The notes beneath the pieces were generated by a model. It worked only from the letters and a program-made list of their open reading frames with translations, was not told the origin of the DNA and made no database searches. The translations under genes were made by a program, and so were the position numbers. DNA of 64,000 bases from Actinophytocola algeriensis (GTDB lineage Bacteria; Actinomycetota; Actinomycetes; Mycobacteriales; Pseudonocardiaceae): positions 62,001 to 126,000 of the forward strand of contig NZ_JACHJQ010000005.1 in assembly GCF_014203735.1 (NCBI RefSeq), read 5' to 3'. The stretch's first letter is position 1; each line of letters opens with the position of its first letter. This document shows, one piece after another, positions 16,959 through 24,708 of the stretch.

Positions 16959-18350
16959 ATGTCGGACGTGGTAGCCGTCGCCGGAGGCGGTGTCGCGGGG
17001 CTCGCCGCCGCGCTCGCCCTGGCCGGGGCCGGACACCGAGTGGTGGTGCTGGAACGCGGGGTGGCACCGCCGGACGGCCCGCCGGGGGAGGCCGGACAGA
17101 TCTGGCGGCGGCCGACCGCGCCGAGCTTCCCGCACGCGCACACGCTGACCTCGCTCGGGGTGTCCGTCCTGCTCGACCGTGCGCCGGAGGTGGTCGCGGC
17201 GGCACTGGACGCGGGTGCCGTCATGGTCGACCTGACCCGCGCGAAACCACCGGAGCGGGCCGGGGCCGCCGAAACGAGGCAGGGCGACGCCGCGCTGCTC
17301 GCACTCGCCTGCCGCCGCCCGACGCTGGAAACCGTGCTGTACCGGGTGGTGCGGGACCTGCCGGGCGTCGAGATCCGCCACGACGTGCGGGTCGACGGGG
17401 TCACCCTCGTCGCGGACCGGGTCACCGGCGTGGTCACCGACCGGGGTGAGCGGATCGCCGCCGGCCTCGTGGTGGACGCGTCCGGACGGCGGGCGCTGGG
17501 CCGGTCCTGGCTCGCCGGGCACGGGATCACGATGCGGCCCGACGTGCACAGCCCGTCCAACATGCGGGGCTTCTCCCGCTTCTACCGCAGGCTCGGGCAG
17601 ACCGCGACGCTGAACCGGGGCAACGCCGAGGGTGTGCTCGGCGACCACTACGCCGCCGTGCTGCACCCGGGGGACAACGGCACGTTCTCGATCGCGCTCG
17701 AGACCCTGGCCGAGGACCGGACCATGCGGGTGCTGCGCGACCCGGCCGCGTTCACGGCCGTCGCCAAGGCGACGCCCGGTGTCGCCGACTGGCTGGGACC
17801 GGGCATGTCCGAGCCGATCACCGAGGTGCGTGCGATCACCTGCCCGCCCAACGCGTTGCGCACCCTGGCCGTGGCGCCGCCGGTCACCGGGCTGGTGCCG
17901 GTCGGCGACGCCGCGGCGACCACCAACCCGCTGTACGGCCGGGGCATGTCGCTGGCGTTCGCGCACGCTTTCCGGCTCGGTGACCTGCTCGCGGCGGGGG
18001 ACGTGGGGCGCGCCGCGACGGGCGGGCTCGCGGCGGACCTGGTGCTGCCGTGGTTCCGGCTGGCCGTCGCGGACGACGAGGAACGGATCGGGCACTGGCG
18101 GGCCGCGTTGCACGGCTGGGCGCCGCCACCACGCCCGCCCCGGCTCACCATGCGCACTATCGCCCGCGTCGCCGGCCGCGACGCCGACGTCTGGCGGGGG
18201 CTCGTCCGGGTCCTCATGGGACTGTCGCAACCGGACAGCGTGCTCGCCGACCCGGTGTTCGCGGACCGGGTGTACCGGCTGCTCGCCGACGAGGCCGCGC
18301 CGTCGGCCATGCCCACCCGCGCCGACCTGCTCGCGGCGGTGGCTTCATGA
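16959..18350 (+). CDS. FAD-dependent oxidoreductase (hydroxylase/halogenase-like)
   Basis: 463 residues. The N-terminal Rossmann motif is AGGGVAGLAAALALAGAGH (residues 8-26), with an acidic strand end VVVLERG. The second FAD motif is VGDAAATTNPLYGRGMS with Asp317. This is the group-A flavin monooxygenase layout, also shared by geranylgeranyl reductases and flavin halogenases. The WxWxIP motif of tryptophan halogenases is not seen, so a hydroxylase or dehydrogenase is more likely. Its TGA overlaps the next ATG (ATGA). Substrate unknown. Confidence 0.87.
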   Translation: MSDVVAVAGGGVAGLAAALALAGAGHRVVVLERGVAPPDGPPGEAGQIWRRPTAPSFPHAHTLTSLGVSVLLDRAPEVVAAALDAGAVMVDLTRAKPPERAGAAETRQGDAALLALACRRPTLETVLYRVVRDLPGVEIRHDVRVDGVTLVADRVTGVVTDRGERIAAGLVVDASGRRALGRSWLAGHGITMRPDVHSPSNMRGFSRFYRRLGQTATLNRGNAEGVLGDHYAAVLHPGDNGTFSIALETLAEDRTMRVLRDPAAFTAVAKATPGVADWLGPGMSEPITEVRAITCPPNALRTLAVAPPVTGLVPVGDAAATTNPLYGRGMSLAFAHAFRLGDLLAAGDVGRAATGGLAADLVLPWFRLAVADDEERIGHWRAALHGWAPPPRPPRLTMRTIARVAGRDADVWRGLVRVLMGLSQPDSVLADPVFADRVYRLLADEAAPSAMPTRADLLAAVAS

Positions 18351-19480
18351 CCGCCGTCCTGACGCCCACCGTCCTGCTGGCACCGGTCACCGTGACCCCG
18401 ACCAAGCCGCTCGGGCCCAGCCACCTGAAGGGTCTGCTGTGGACGGACGTGATGTTCCGGGCCACCCGGGTGCGCACCGGCGCCGCCTACCGCTACAGCC
18501 CGACCACCTACCACACCTGCGAGCAGACCTCGGGGTTCTGGGAGTACCTCGACCGCACGGTCGGCGACACCGACTACTCCGGCTGCTCGGAGGAGGAGAT
18601 CGGCGAGCTGTACGTCGCCTACCGGGCCGAGGCCCGCCGGGCGCCCTTCGCGGCGTGCCTGCCCTACGTCGAGGCCGTCGAACGGCACGGCTGGGTGCAT
18701 CCCGCCAGCGCCCGGGTCCTGGAGCTGTGGGCCGGTCACTACCGGGCGCTCGGCATGCACGATCCGGGGCTCACGGCCGACCAGCCGCCCGGGCTGGACC
18801 TCGACGCCGCCGTCGACCGGCTGTCCGCTGTGGACATGTGCCTCGACCTGCGTGAGCACGGCGGGCCGGTGTACCTCGACGCGACCAGGTACGGCCTGGC
18901 GCTGCGGCGGATCGTCGCCGAGGACGGCAGGCCGAACTACCTCGCCTGCGCGCTGCGCGAGCTGGTCGCGCTCGCGGGCGAGCACGACGAGGTCGTCCTG
19001 CTGTACGACGCCGGGCTGGAGGCGGACTACCTGCTGCTGCACCGGGTGCTCGACCGGCTCGGCACCACCGTGCGCCGCGTCGCGCTCGGCCGGGTGCCGA
19101 TCGACGGCCGGATCACCTCGGCCCGGCACGGGGACTGGCGCGGGCACACCGTCGGCGCGATCCTCGCCACGCTCGGCCAGGACCACGACCAGGCCGCGCT
19201 GCGGCTGGGGCTGCGGCTGTACTTCATCGCCGTGCTCGGGCAGGGCGCGGGCGACGAGTTCCGCTGGGACGTGCTGCGGCGCAGCGTCCGGCGCGCGGAA
19301 CGCCTGCTGGCACACGGAACCGAACCCGGCGCCGAGCCCGACCCCACGCCGCTCGCCGAGGTGCTCGACCGGCACCGGGGCGACCACGGCTACGTCGACC
19401 CCTACCGGCTCGCGGCCGGCCTGCTCGTGCGGCACGGGCCCGGCCCGTCGCCGGAACTGCTCGCGGAGGTGTTCACGTGA
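18347..19480 (+). CDS. Protein of unknown family in biosynthetic operon
   Basis: 377 residues. I do not recognise the family with confidence. It has a conserved-looking N-terminal motif (TYHTCEQTSGFWEYLD) and a DEVVLLYDAGLEADYLLLHRVLDRLG segment around residues 215-240 that looks like a nucleotide- or ligand-binding Rossmann-like strand-loop. No signal peptide or membrane segment is visible. It starts in an ATGA overlap with the FAD enzyme and ends in a GTGA overlap with the next gene, which makes it an integral part of the pathway. It might belong to one of the DUF families seen in actinobacterial clusters, but I cannot name one safely. Confidence 0.7.
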   Translation: MTAVLTPTVLLAPVTVTPTKPLGPSHLKGLLWTDVMFRATRVRTGAAYRYSPTTYHTCEQTSGFWEYLDRTVGDTDYSGCSEEEIGELYVAYRAEARRAPFAACLPYVEAVERHGWVHPASARVLELWAGHYRALGMHDPGLTADQPPGLDLDAAVDRLSAVDMCLDLREHGGPVYLDATRYGLALRRIVAEDGRPNYLACALRELVALAGEHDEVVLLYDAGLEADYLLLHRVLDRLGTTVRRVALGRVPIDGRITSARHGDWRGHTVGAILATLGQDHDQAALRLGLRLYFIAVLGQGAGDEFRWDVLRRSVRRAERLLAHGTEPGAEPDPTPLAEVLDRHRGDHGYVDPYRLAAGLLVRHGPGPSPELLAEVFT

Positions 19481-20190
19481 CCCTCACCCAGGAGGTGCTC
19501 CGCCACCAGGTGGCCGACCGGATCCGGGCCGCCCGGCCGGACCTCGGGGGCGGGGAGATCTCCCTGCCCGGCATGCGGGCCGAGGTGGCGGCGCCCACCG
19601 AGTCCGGGACGGCGGTCGTGTGCGTGCTGCGACGGCTCGACCTGCCCACGTTCATCGCGGGCACGTGCGCGTTCGCCGCCGCCCTGCCCGCCGAGCGGGT
19701 CGCGGACTGGCGCCGCGCGTTCACCAGGACGATCTTCCTGGCGGGCAACCCCGGCAACCTGCGTGACCGGTTCTCCTTCCACCACGCCGATCCGGGCGGC
19801 ACGATCGCGTGGACCGCGCCCGCGACGCTGCGCGAGCACGCCCCGCTGCGCAGGCTGCTGCGGCTGTTCGACGGCGGGGGCGCGCTGCCGCCCGCGGTGG
19901 CGGTGCGGGTGCCGGGACCGGACGTCCGGCCCTCGGCGCACCCCGCCGGGCACGACCTGTACCTCGCGAGCACCGGCGTCACGGTCGGCGAGAGCCTGGT
20001 GCACCTCGGGCACCTGCTGGCGGAGGCGGTGTTCGACGGGCTGATCGCGGGGGGCGACCGGCTGGCCGTGTGGCCGGTGCCCTGCCTCGTCGGGCTGACC
20101 GGTCCGTACGAGGCACTGCGGGTCGGCGCGGACCCGCACGACCCGGACCGGCTGCGTGCGTACGCCGCGCTCGTCAGGAGCGGGTCGTGA
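19477..20190 (+). CDS. Protein of unknown family, AfsA-like or DUF6182-like at best
   Basis: 237 residues, no recognised catalytic motif. Visible features are RLDLPTFIAGTCAFAAALP around residues 50-68, FLAGNPGNLRDRFSFHH near 90, and VTVGESLVHLGHLLAEAVFDGL near 170. No signal peptide or membrane helix is apparent. The start is a GTG overlapping the previous stop (GTGA), and the end overlaps the next GTG in the same way. DUF6182 is a guess from memory of cluster gene neighbourhoods, not a search result. Confidence 0.65.
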   Translation: MTLTQEVLRHQVADRIRAARPDLGGGEISLPGMRAEVAAPTESGTAVVCVLRRLDLPTFIAGTCAFAAALPAERVADWRRAFTRTIFLAGNPGNLRDRFSFHHADPGGTIAWTAPATLREHAPLRRLLRLFDGGGALPPAVAVRVPGPDVRPSAHPAGHDLYLASTGVTVGESLVHLGHLLAEAVFDGLIAGGDRLAVWPVPCLVGLTGPYEALRVGADPHDPDRLRAYAALVRSGS

Positions 20191-20810
20191 CGGCCCCGCC
20201 GATCCGGTTCGGTTACCACGGCTCGCTGCGGGCGGCGCACGCGATCGTGGCGGACGCGGGACACCCGGTCGAGCGGTTCTCCTTCGCCGAGTACGACATC
20301 ACCGCCCCGTTCCGGGCGCTGCGCGACGGCGACCTCGACCTGATGATCGTCAAGTTCGGGCGCTCCGAGCCGGACCTGGCGTACAGCGCCACCGTCGCCA
20401 CCGAGGACCGCGTCGCCCTGCTCGGCGCGCACCACCCGCTCGCGGGCCGGACCTCGGTCAGCGTCGAGGAACTCGCCGACTACGAGGCCTTCCGCTGCCC
20501 CGGCACGTTCCCGCTCGACGTCTGGGACGAGGTGGTGCCGCCGCGTACCCCGGCCGGGCGGCCGATCCGCCGCCGCCACGAGCTGACCGGCACCGGCACG
20601 GTGATGGCGACGGTCACGCGGACTGACGCGGTGCACCTGTCGCTGCGCTCGCTCGCCGACGTCGCGTCGGCCGCGGTGCGCGTCGTCGGGGTCCACGACC
20701 TGCCACCGGCGCCGGTGCGGCTCGCCCGGCGCCGCGGCCACACACCGGACCACGTCATGGAGTTCGTCCGCGACGCCGAGGCGGCCGCGGTGCGGAGGGA
20801 GGCGTCGTGA
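20187..20810 (+). CDS. Free LysR-type effector-binding domain (no HTH)
   Basis: 207 residues. The protein begins IRFGYHGSLRAAHAI, like the first strand of a LysR substrate-binding domain, and contains the domain's middle segments FRALRDGDLDLMIVKFG and RVALLGAHHPLAGR. The roughly 85-residue N-terminal winged helix of LysR regulators is absent, and nothing upstream in any frame supplies it because the previous gene ends in a GTGA overlap. It may be a ligand-binding partner of another regulator, or an enzyme derived from a periplasmic-binding fold. Confidence 0.75.
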   Translation: MTAPPIRFGYHGSLRAAHAIVADAGHPVERFSFAEYDITAPFRALRDGDLDLMIVKFGRSEPDLAYSATVATEDRVALLGAHHPLAGRTSVSVEELADYEAFRCPGTFPLDVWDEVVPPRTPAGRPIRRRHELTGTGTVMATVTRTDAVHLSLRSLADVASAAVRVVGVHDLPPAPVRLARRRGHTPDHVMEFVRDAEAAAVRREAS

Positions 20811-21583
20811 ACGTTCCTGTGGTGCTGCTGCACGCGCTCGCCACGACCTCGGCGATGTGGTGCGCCCAGACCGACGCGCTGCGCAGGCTGGGACACCCGG
20901 TGCTCGCCCCGGACCTGCGCGGGCACGGCAGCGCCCCGCTCGGCACGGCCGAGCCGTCCCTGGACGTGCTCGCCGACGACCTGGCCCGCGCGCTCGACCG
21001 GCACGGGTTCGGCCGCGCGGTGCTCGCCGGCTCGTCCATGGGCGGGTACGTCGCGCTCGCGTTCCTGCGCCGCCACCCCGAGCGGGTCAGCGGGCTCGCC
21101 CTGCTCGGCACCCGGGCCACGGCCGACGAGCCGGGCACGGCCGCCGCCCGTCTCGCGTTCGCGGCGCGGATCGGCGACCCGGCACTGCGCCCCGGGCTGC
21201 TGGCCGCGACCACGCCACGTCTCGTCGGCGCCACCACCAGGGCCACCCGCCGCGCCGTGCTGGCCGAGGTGACCGCGATGGCCGACGCCGCCGACCCGGC
21301 CGGGGTGGCCTGGGCGCAACGGGCGATCGCGGCGCGGCCGGACTCCGTCGCCCTGCTCCGCTCGGCGGCCGTGCCCGCCGTGGTGATCGCGGGCGCCGAG
21401 GACGAGCTGGTCGCCATCTCCGAGGCGGAGCTGATGGCGGTCGCGCTGCCCGGCGGACGGCTGGTGGTGGTGCCGGGAGCCGGGCACCTGACGCCGGTGG
21501 AGGCGCGCTGCGCGGTGATGGCCGCGCTCACCGACCTGATCGCACGGGCCGCGGCGCGGCCCGCAATGGAGGTTTCGGCATGA
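20807..21583 (+). CDS. Alpha/beta hydrolase
   Basis: 258 residues. The triad is visible: Ser77 in GSSMGGY, Asp199 in AGAEDELV and His227 in GAGHLTPVE. The oxyanion-side segment is VLLHALATTSAMW and the DLRGHGSA strand follows. The closest functional classes are 3-oxoadipate enol-lactonase and C-C bond or ester hydrolases. As the PKS has no thioesterase, this enzyme is a candidate for product release or for lactone or ester hydrolysis. Start and stop are in GTGA and ATGA overlaps with the neighbours. Confidence 0.88.
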   Translation: MNVPVVLLHALATTSAMWCAQTDALRRLGHPVLAPDLRGHGSAPLGTAEPSLDVLADDLARALDRHGFGRAVLAGSSMGGYVALAFLRRHPERVSGLALLGTRATADEPGTAAARLAFAARIGDPALRPGLLAATTPRLVGATTRATRRAVLAEVTAMADAADPAGVAWAQRAIAARPDSVALLRSAAVPAVVIAGAEDELVAISEAELMAVALPGGRLVVVPGAGHLTPVEARCAVMAALTDLIARAAARPAMEVSA

Positions 21584-22416
21584 CCGTGACATGGGGCCAT
21601 ACCTCGTCCACCGGACTGGACTTCACCGAGTCGTCCATCGTGGACGCACACTTCGCGGCGTGCCGGGGCGAGTACCTCGGGTTGCTGGACGCGGTCGGCA
21701 TCGAGCCGGGCTGGCACGTGCTGGACGCGGGCTGCGGCCCCGGCGGGTTCCTGCCCGCGCTCGCCGACCTGGTCGGCCCGCTGGGCCGGGTGTCCGCCAT
21801 CGACCTCGCCGACGAGCACGTGCCGGTCGCCACCCGGCAGGCGGCCGGGGCGCTCTGCCCGGTCGAGGTCCGGCAGGGCAGCCTGCTGCGGTTGCCGTAC
21901 GAGGACGCCACGTTCGACGCGGTGTGGTGCGCCAACACCGTGCAGTACCTGGACGACGACGAGCTGGCGGTCGCGCTCGCCGAGCTGTGCCGGGTGGTGC
22001 GCGACGGTGGCGTGGTCGCGATCAAGGACCTGGACGCGACGCTGGTCACCGCCCGCCCCGGCGACCCGTTCCTGTTCACCGACTTCTTCCGGCTCGCCGC
22101 GGACGAGCACGGGTACGCGCGGCAGCTGCTGCGGACCCGGGAGCTGTACCGGTGGCTCGAGGACGCGGGTGTCACCGCGCTGCGGCAGTGGACAGTCCTG
22201 ATCGAACACCACGCGCCGTTCTCCCGTGCCGCGCAGCGGTTCTACCGGTCGGCGTGCGCCACGATCGCCGACCAGGCCGTCCGGCTCGGCGCGCCGGGCG
22301 ACTGGCAGGCGTTCCGCGACCCGGACGGGCCCGGCCACCCCTTCGACGACCCGAGGGCGTACCTGAGCGAGGGCAACGTGCTCGCGGTCGGAGTCGTCCG
22401 CCGTGGGGCGCGGTGA
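21580..22416 (+). CDS. Class I SAM-dependent methyltransferase
   Basis: 278 residues. Motif I is VLDAGCGPGGFLPAL (about residues 47-61), then an acidic strand (VSAIDLADEHV) and CANTVQYLDDDEL, as in UbiE/COQ5-like methyltransferases. A C-terminal helical part of about 100 residues could hold the substrate. It starts in an ATGA overlap with the hydrolase gene and is the last coupled gene of the operon. With the TIGR00027-type enzyme there are two methyl transfers available in the pathway. Confidence 0.9.
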   Translation: MTVTWGHTSSTGLDFTESSIVDAHFAACRGEYLGLLDAVGIEPGWHVLDAGCGPGGFLPALADLVGPLGRVSAIDLADEHVPVATRQAAGALCPVEVRQGSLLRLPYEDATFDAVWCANTVQYLDDDELAVALAELCRVVRDGGVVAIKDLDATLVTARPGDPFLFTDFFRLAADEHGYARQLLRTRELYRWLEDAGVTALRQWTVLIEHHAPFSRAAQRFYRSACATIADQAVRLGAPGDWQAFRDPDGPGHPFDDPRAYLSEGNVLAVGVVRRGAR

Positions 22417-22516
22417 CCTGGAACTGGGAATACCACCACAAGTTCGCTCTGTCTGCGCACCGGATGTGCTGGCAGGCTGGTCTGAACGGACGACCTGAGA
22501 CACGGGTGGTGGTCAG

Positions 22517-23488
22517 GTGATCGACGTGATCGCACTCGGTTGTGGCGCCGCGCTGGCTGTGACGGCCTGGCTGTCCGTGCTGCGCACCGTGTTCGTCCCG
22601 CGCTCGCGCTCGTCGCTGCTGATGCGCACCGTCGTCGGCGGTACGTGGTGGCTGGGGTCCCGGGCGGCGCACCGGCTGCCGAGGGCCACCGGCGAGAAGG
22701 TGATGGAGCTGTGCGCGCCCCTCGCGCTGTACGTGGCCGCGGCGTGCTGGCTGGCCGCCACACTCGGCGGGTTCGCGCTGATGGCGCCCGTGCTCGCCGG
22801 GGTGCCGCACACGTGGGACGGCCTTTCCGGGTTCCTGCTGCTGCGCACCGGAAGCCTGCTCGCGGTCGGCGCGTGGGTGTCGGTGGCGCTGGTGCTGATG
22901 TCGTTCGTCCTGCACCTGTTCCGGGTCACCTCGGCGTACAGCCGTCGCGAGCTGGTGGTGGCGCGGATGTCGATCCGGGCCGCCACGGCCACGGAGGCCG
23001 AGCAGATCCTGGCGGAACACCTGCGGCTCGGCTCCCGCGACCACCTCGACGGGCTGTTCGCGCGGTGGACCGAGTGGCTGGCCGACATCCGCGCCACCCA
23101 CACCGGCTACCCGGCGCTCACCATCTACCGCCCGGCCACCGACCTGTGCTGGCTGGACGCCGCGGTGCTGGTCCTCGACGCGGCCGCGCTCACCGAGGCG
23201 GTCGCGCCGCAGTGGGCGCCGCCCAGTGCCCGGTCGGTGCTGGAGGCGGGGGCGGAGTGCTTTCCCGCGCTCGCGCGGCAGGTGGGGCTGCGCCTGCCGC
23301 GTCCCGTGGTGAGTCTGGAGGGCCGGGAGGAGCGTGATTTCGACCTGACGTTGAAGGTCGCTGTCGACGCCGGGTTGCCGCAGGAACACGACGCGCTGGA
23401 GGCGTGGCCGGTGTTCCAGGACTGGCGGACCCGGTACGCGCCGTACGTGATGGCGATGAATCTGCGGCTGTGCTACTCCGTGCCCTGA
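22517..23488 (+). CDS. Membrane protein of unknown function (paralogue B)
   Basis: 323 residues, GTG start. Hydrophobic segments lie at about residues 2-27, 57-82 and 108-137, followed by a soluble region. It matches the protein at 8891-9919 in order and spacing of motifs: CAPLAL, ARWTEWLADIRATHTGYP, PVVSLEGREERDF and RTRYAPY. Family not recognised. It lies 100 bases after the methyltransferase gene and so may belong to the operon or be separate. The pair of paralogues brackets the packed operon, which suggests a duplication or a shared role such as sensing or export. Confidence 0.8.
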   Translation: MIDVIALGCGAALAVTAWLSVLRTVFVPRSRSSLLMRTVVGGTWWLGSRAAHRLPRATGEKVMELCAPLALYVAAACWLAATLGGFALMAPVLAGVPHTWDGLSGFLLLRTGSLLAVGAWVSVALVLMSFVLHLFRVTSAYSRRELVVARMSIRAATATEAEQILAEHLRLGSRDHLDGLFARWTEWLADIRATHTGYPALTIYRPATDLCWLDAAVLVLDAAALTEAVAPQWAPPSARSVLEAGAECFPALARQVGLRLPRPVVSLEGREERDFDLTLKVAVDAGLPQEHDALEAWPVFQDWRTRYAPYVMAMNLRLCYSVP

Positions 23489-23510
23489 AGCCGCTTTTCG
23501 GGACGTGGCC

Positions 23511-23541
23511 CGGTGTGATGAAGGGGCCCTTCATCACACCG
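23511..23541. terminator. Perfect hairpin after membrane protein gene
   Basis: A 15-base arm CGGTGTGATGAAGGG at 23511-23525 pairs exactly with 23527-23541 around one base. It directly follows the membrane-protein stop and overlaps the first unit of the 30-bp repeat array. It probably terminates transcription from the left. Confidence 0.75.
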
Positions 23542-23697
23542 AGCGCAACGAAGGAGCCCTTCATCGCGCCGGGTGTTACGAAGGGGTCCTTCATCGCATC
23601 GAGCGCAACGAAGGGGTCCTTCATCACGCCGAGCGCAACGAAGGGGTCCTTCATCACGCCGGGTGTTACGAAGGGGTCCTTCATCGCATCGAGCGCA
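23518..23697. repeat. Six tandem 30-bp palindrome-bearing units
   Basis: Six units of exactly 30 bases start at 23518, 23548, 23578, 23608, 23638 and 23668. Each holds GAAGG-N3-CCTTC, a small inverted repeat, and an alternating tail (GAGCGCA or GGGTGTT). The period is a multiple of three, so all frames stay open and give decapeptide-repeat ORFs on both strands, which I regard as spurious. The array sits between two convergent genes. A related array is at 34728-34817. Confidence 0.92.
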
Positions 23698-23712
23698 ACG
23701 CGACCGACGTCG

Positions 23713-24444
23713 TCAACCGCGGGGAGGCGGGCCCGCGCCTTCCGCGTGGTTGAACTCGTAGCCGACGCGTTCCGGGCCGCCGTCCACGAAATCGGTGATG
23801 ACGCTGGGGTTGGCGTGGATGTTCACCATCACCGCGCGGTCCGTGCCGACATTCGTGAAGGTGTGCGGGATGTGCGCCGGGACGACGCACACCTCGTCCG
23901 GTCCGGTGGTGCGCACGGTGCCGTCGGCCTCCAGTTCCACGCGGCCGTTGAGGGTGACGAAAACCTCCTCGTAGGGGTGCACGTGGCGTTTCGGGCCCGC
24001 GCCCGGTGGGAGGTCGACGATGAACGCGGAAACGGTGATGCCGTCGCCGTGTTTGCTGCCGTCGAAAATGCGCGCCATGATCTCGCCGTCCAGCCGGACG
24101 GATGGGAGGTCGGCCATCTTCACGATCTGCATCTCTGGTCCTTTCGTGTCCGGCTCGACCAGCTGATAGCTGCCGGAGGACACCGTCGGGATGTCGACGG
24201 CGGCCAGGAACGCCTGGGTTTCCGGTGCGGAGAAGAAGGCGTCCACGGTGGCCTTCGCGTCCCCGGCGGTGGCCCAGTGCACGGAGACGAACCACTCGCC
24301 GTCCGAGGACAGTGCGGTCTCCCGTGACACGAAACCGGGGCGCAGCGCCATGTAGCCGGTTTCGACCTCGTGGTTGAGCCTGCGGAACTCGGACTCGCCG
24401 ACTCCGTCGCGCAGCTTGAACCGGATCGTCTCGATCGTACTCAT
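23713..24444 (-). CDS. Small-barrel (Dabb/ABM-like) plus cupin fusion protein
   Basis: 243 residues from the ATG at 24444, which follows GAGGTG. Residues about 1-100 form an antibiotic-monooxygenase-like domain starting STIETIRFKLRDGV. The same domain recurs at the C-terminus of the FAD oxidase at 27727-29460. Residues about 108-240 are a cupin: GPKRHVHPYEEVFVTLNG and VVPAHIPHTFTN hold the metal-binding His/Glu set. A ring-cleaving or isomerising role on an aromatic or polyketide-like substrate is possible. It is divergent from the ThDP enzyme gene, with a strong palindrome between them. Confidence 0.85.
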   Translation of the reverse strand: MSTIETIRFKLRDGVGESEFRRLNHEVETGYMALRPGFVSRETALSSDGEWFVSVHWATAGDAKATVDAFFSAPETQAFLAAVDIPTVSSGSYQLVEPDTKGPEMQIVKMADLPSVRLDGEIMARIFDGSKHGDGITVSAFIVDLPPGAGPKRHVHPYEEVFVTLNGRVELEADGTVRTTGPDEVCVVPAHIPHTFTNVGTDRAVMVNIHANPSVITDFVDGGPERVGYEFNHAEGAGPPPRG

Positions 24445-24536
24445 GAAACACCTCAAGGATTTGTCGGAGACTTCCGCCCGATACGCGAGTCAAGCAGGCG
24501 CACCGGTGCGCGGCCAAGTACGGGAATCGGGTTCGC

Positions 24537-24556
24537 GGCGACTTGTACAAGTCGCC
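24537..24556. promoter_or_regulatory. 20-bp perfect palindrome, candidate operator
   Basis: GGCGACTTGT at 24537-24546 is followed at once by its exact reverse complement at 24547-24556. It lies in the 264-base gap between the divergent barrel-cupin and ThDP-enzyme genes, 152 bases before the latter's start. This is the size and symmetry of a TetR- or GntR-type operator. No regulator gene lies next to it. Confidence 0.55.
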
Positions 24557-24708
24557 TGCCGGTTACGTCGGATTGCCGGAGTGACACCGTTTCCCCGCCG
24601 ACTTAACGACGTCGTCCGGAACGTCGTCCGCGTGCTGTCGGTCCGATATCGGCGTGGCTAGCTTCGAACCGAGACGGTTTTCGCGCCCGATGAAGGAGGG
24701 TTTTCACC

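Noticed and set aside
23518-23697. CRISPR array
   Set aside because: Units are contiguous with no unique spacers, the palindrome is internal, and no cas gene is present.
23404-24327. Open frame with decapeptide repeats (TKGSFITPSA-like)
   Set aside because: It begins inside the membrane-protein gene, runs through the 30-base repeat array and then antisense to the barrel-cupin gene. The repeat period is a multiple of three, which keeps every frame open. There is no ribosome site or family match.
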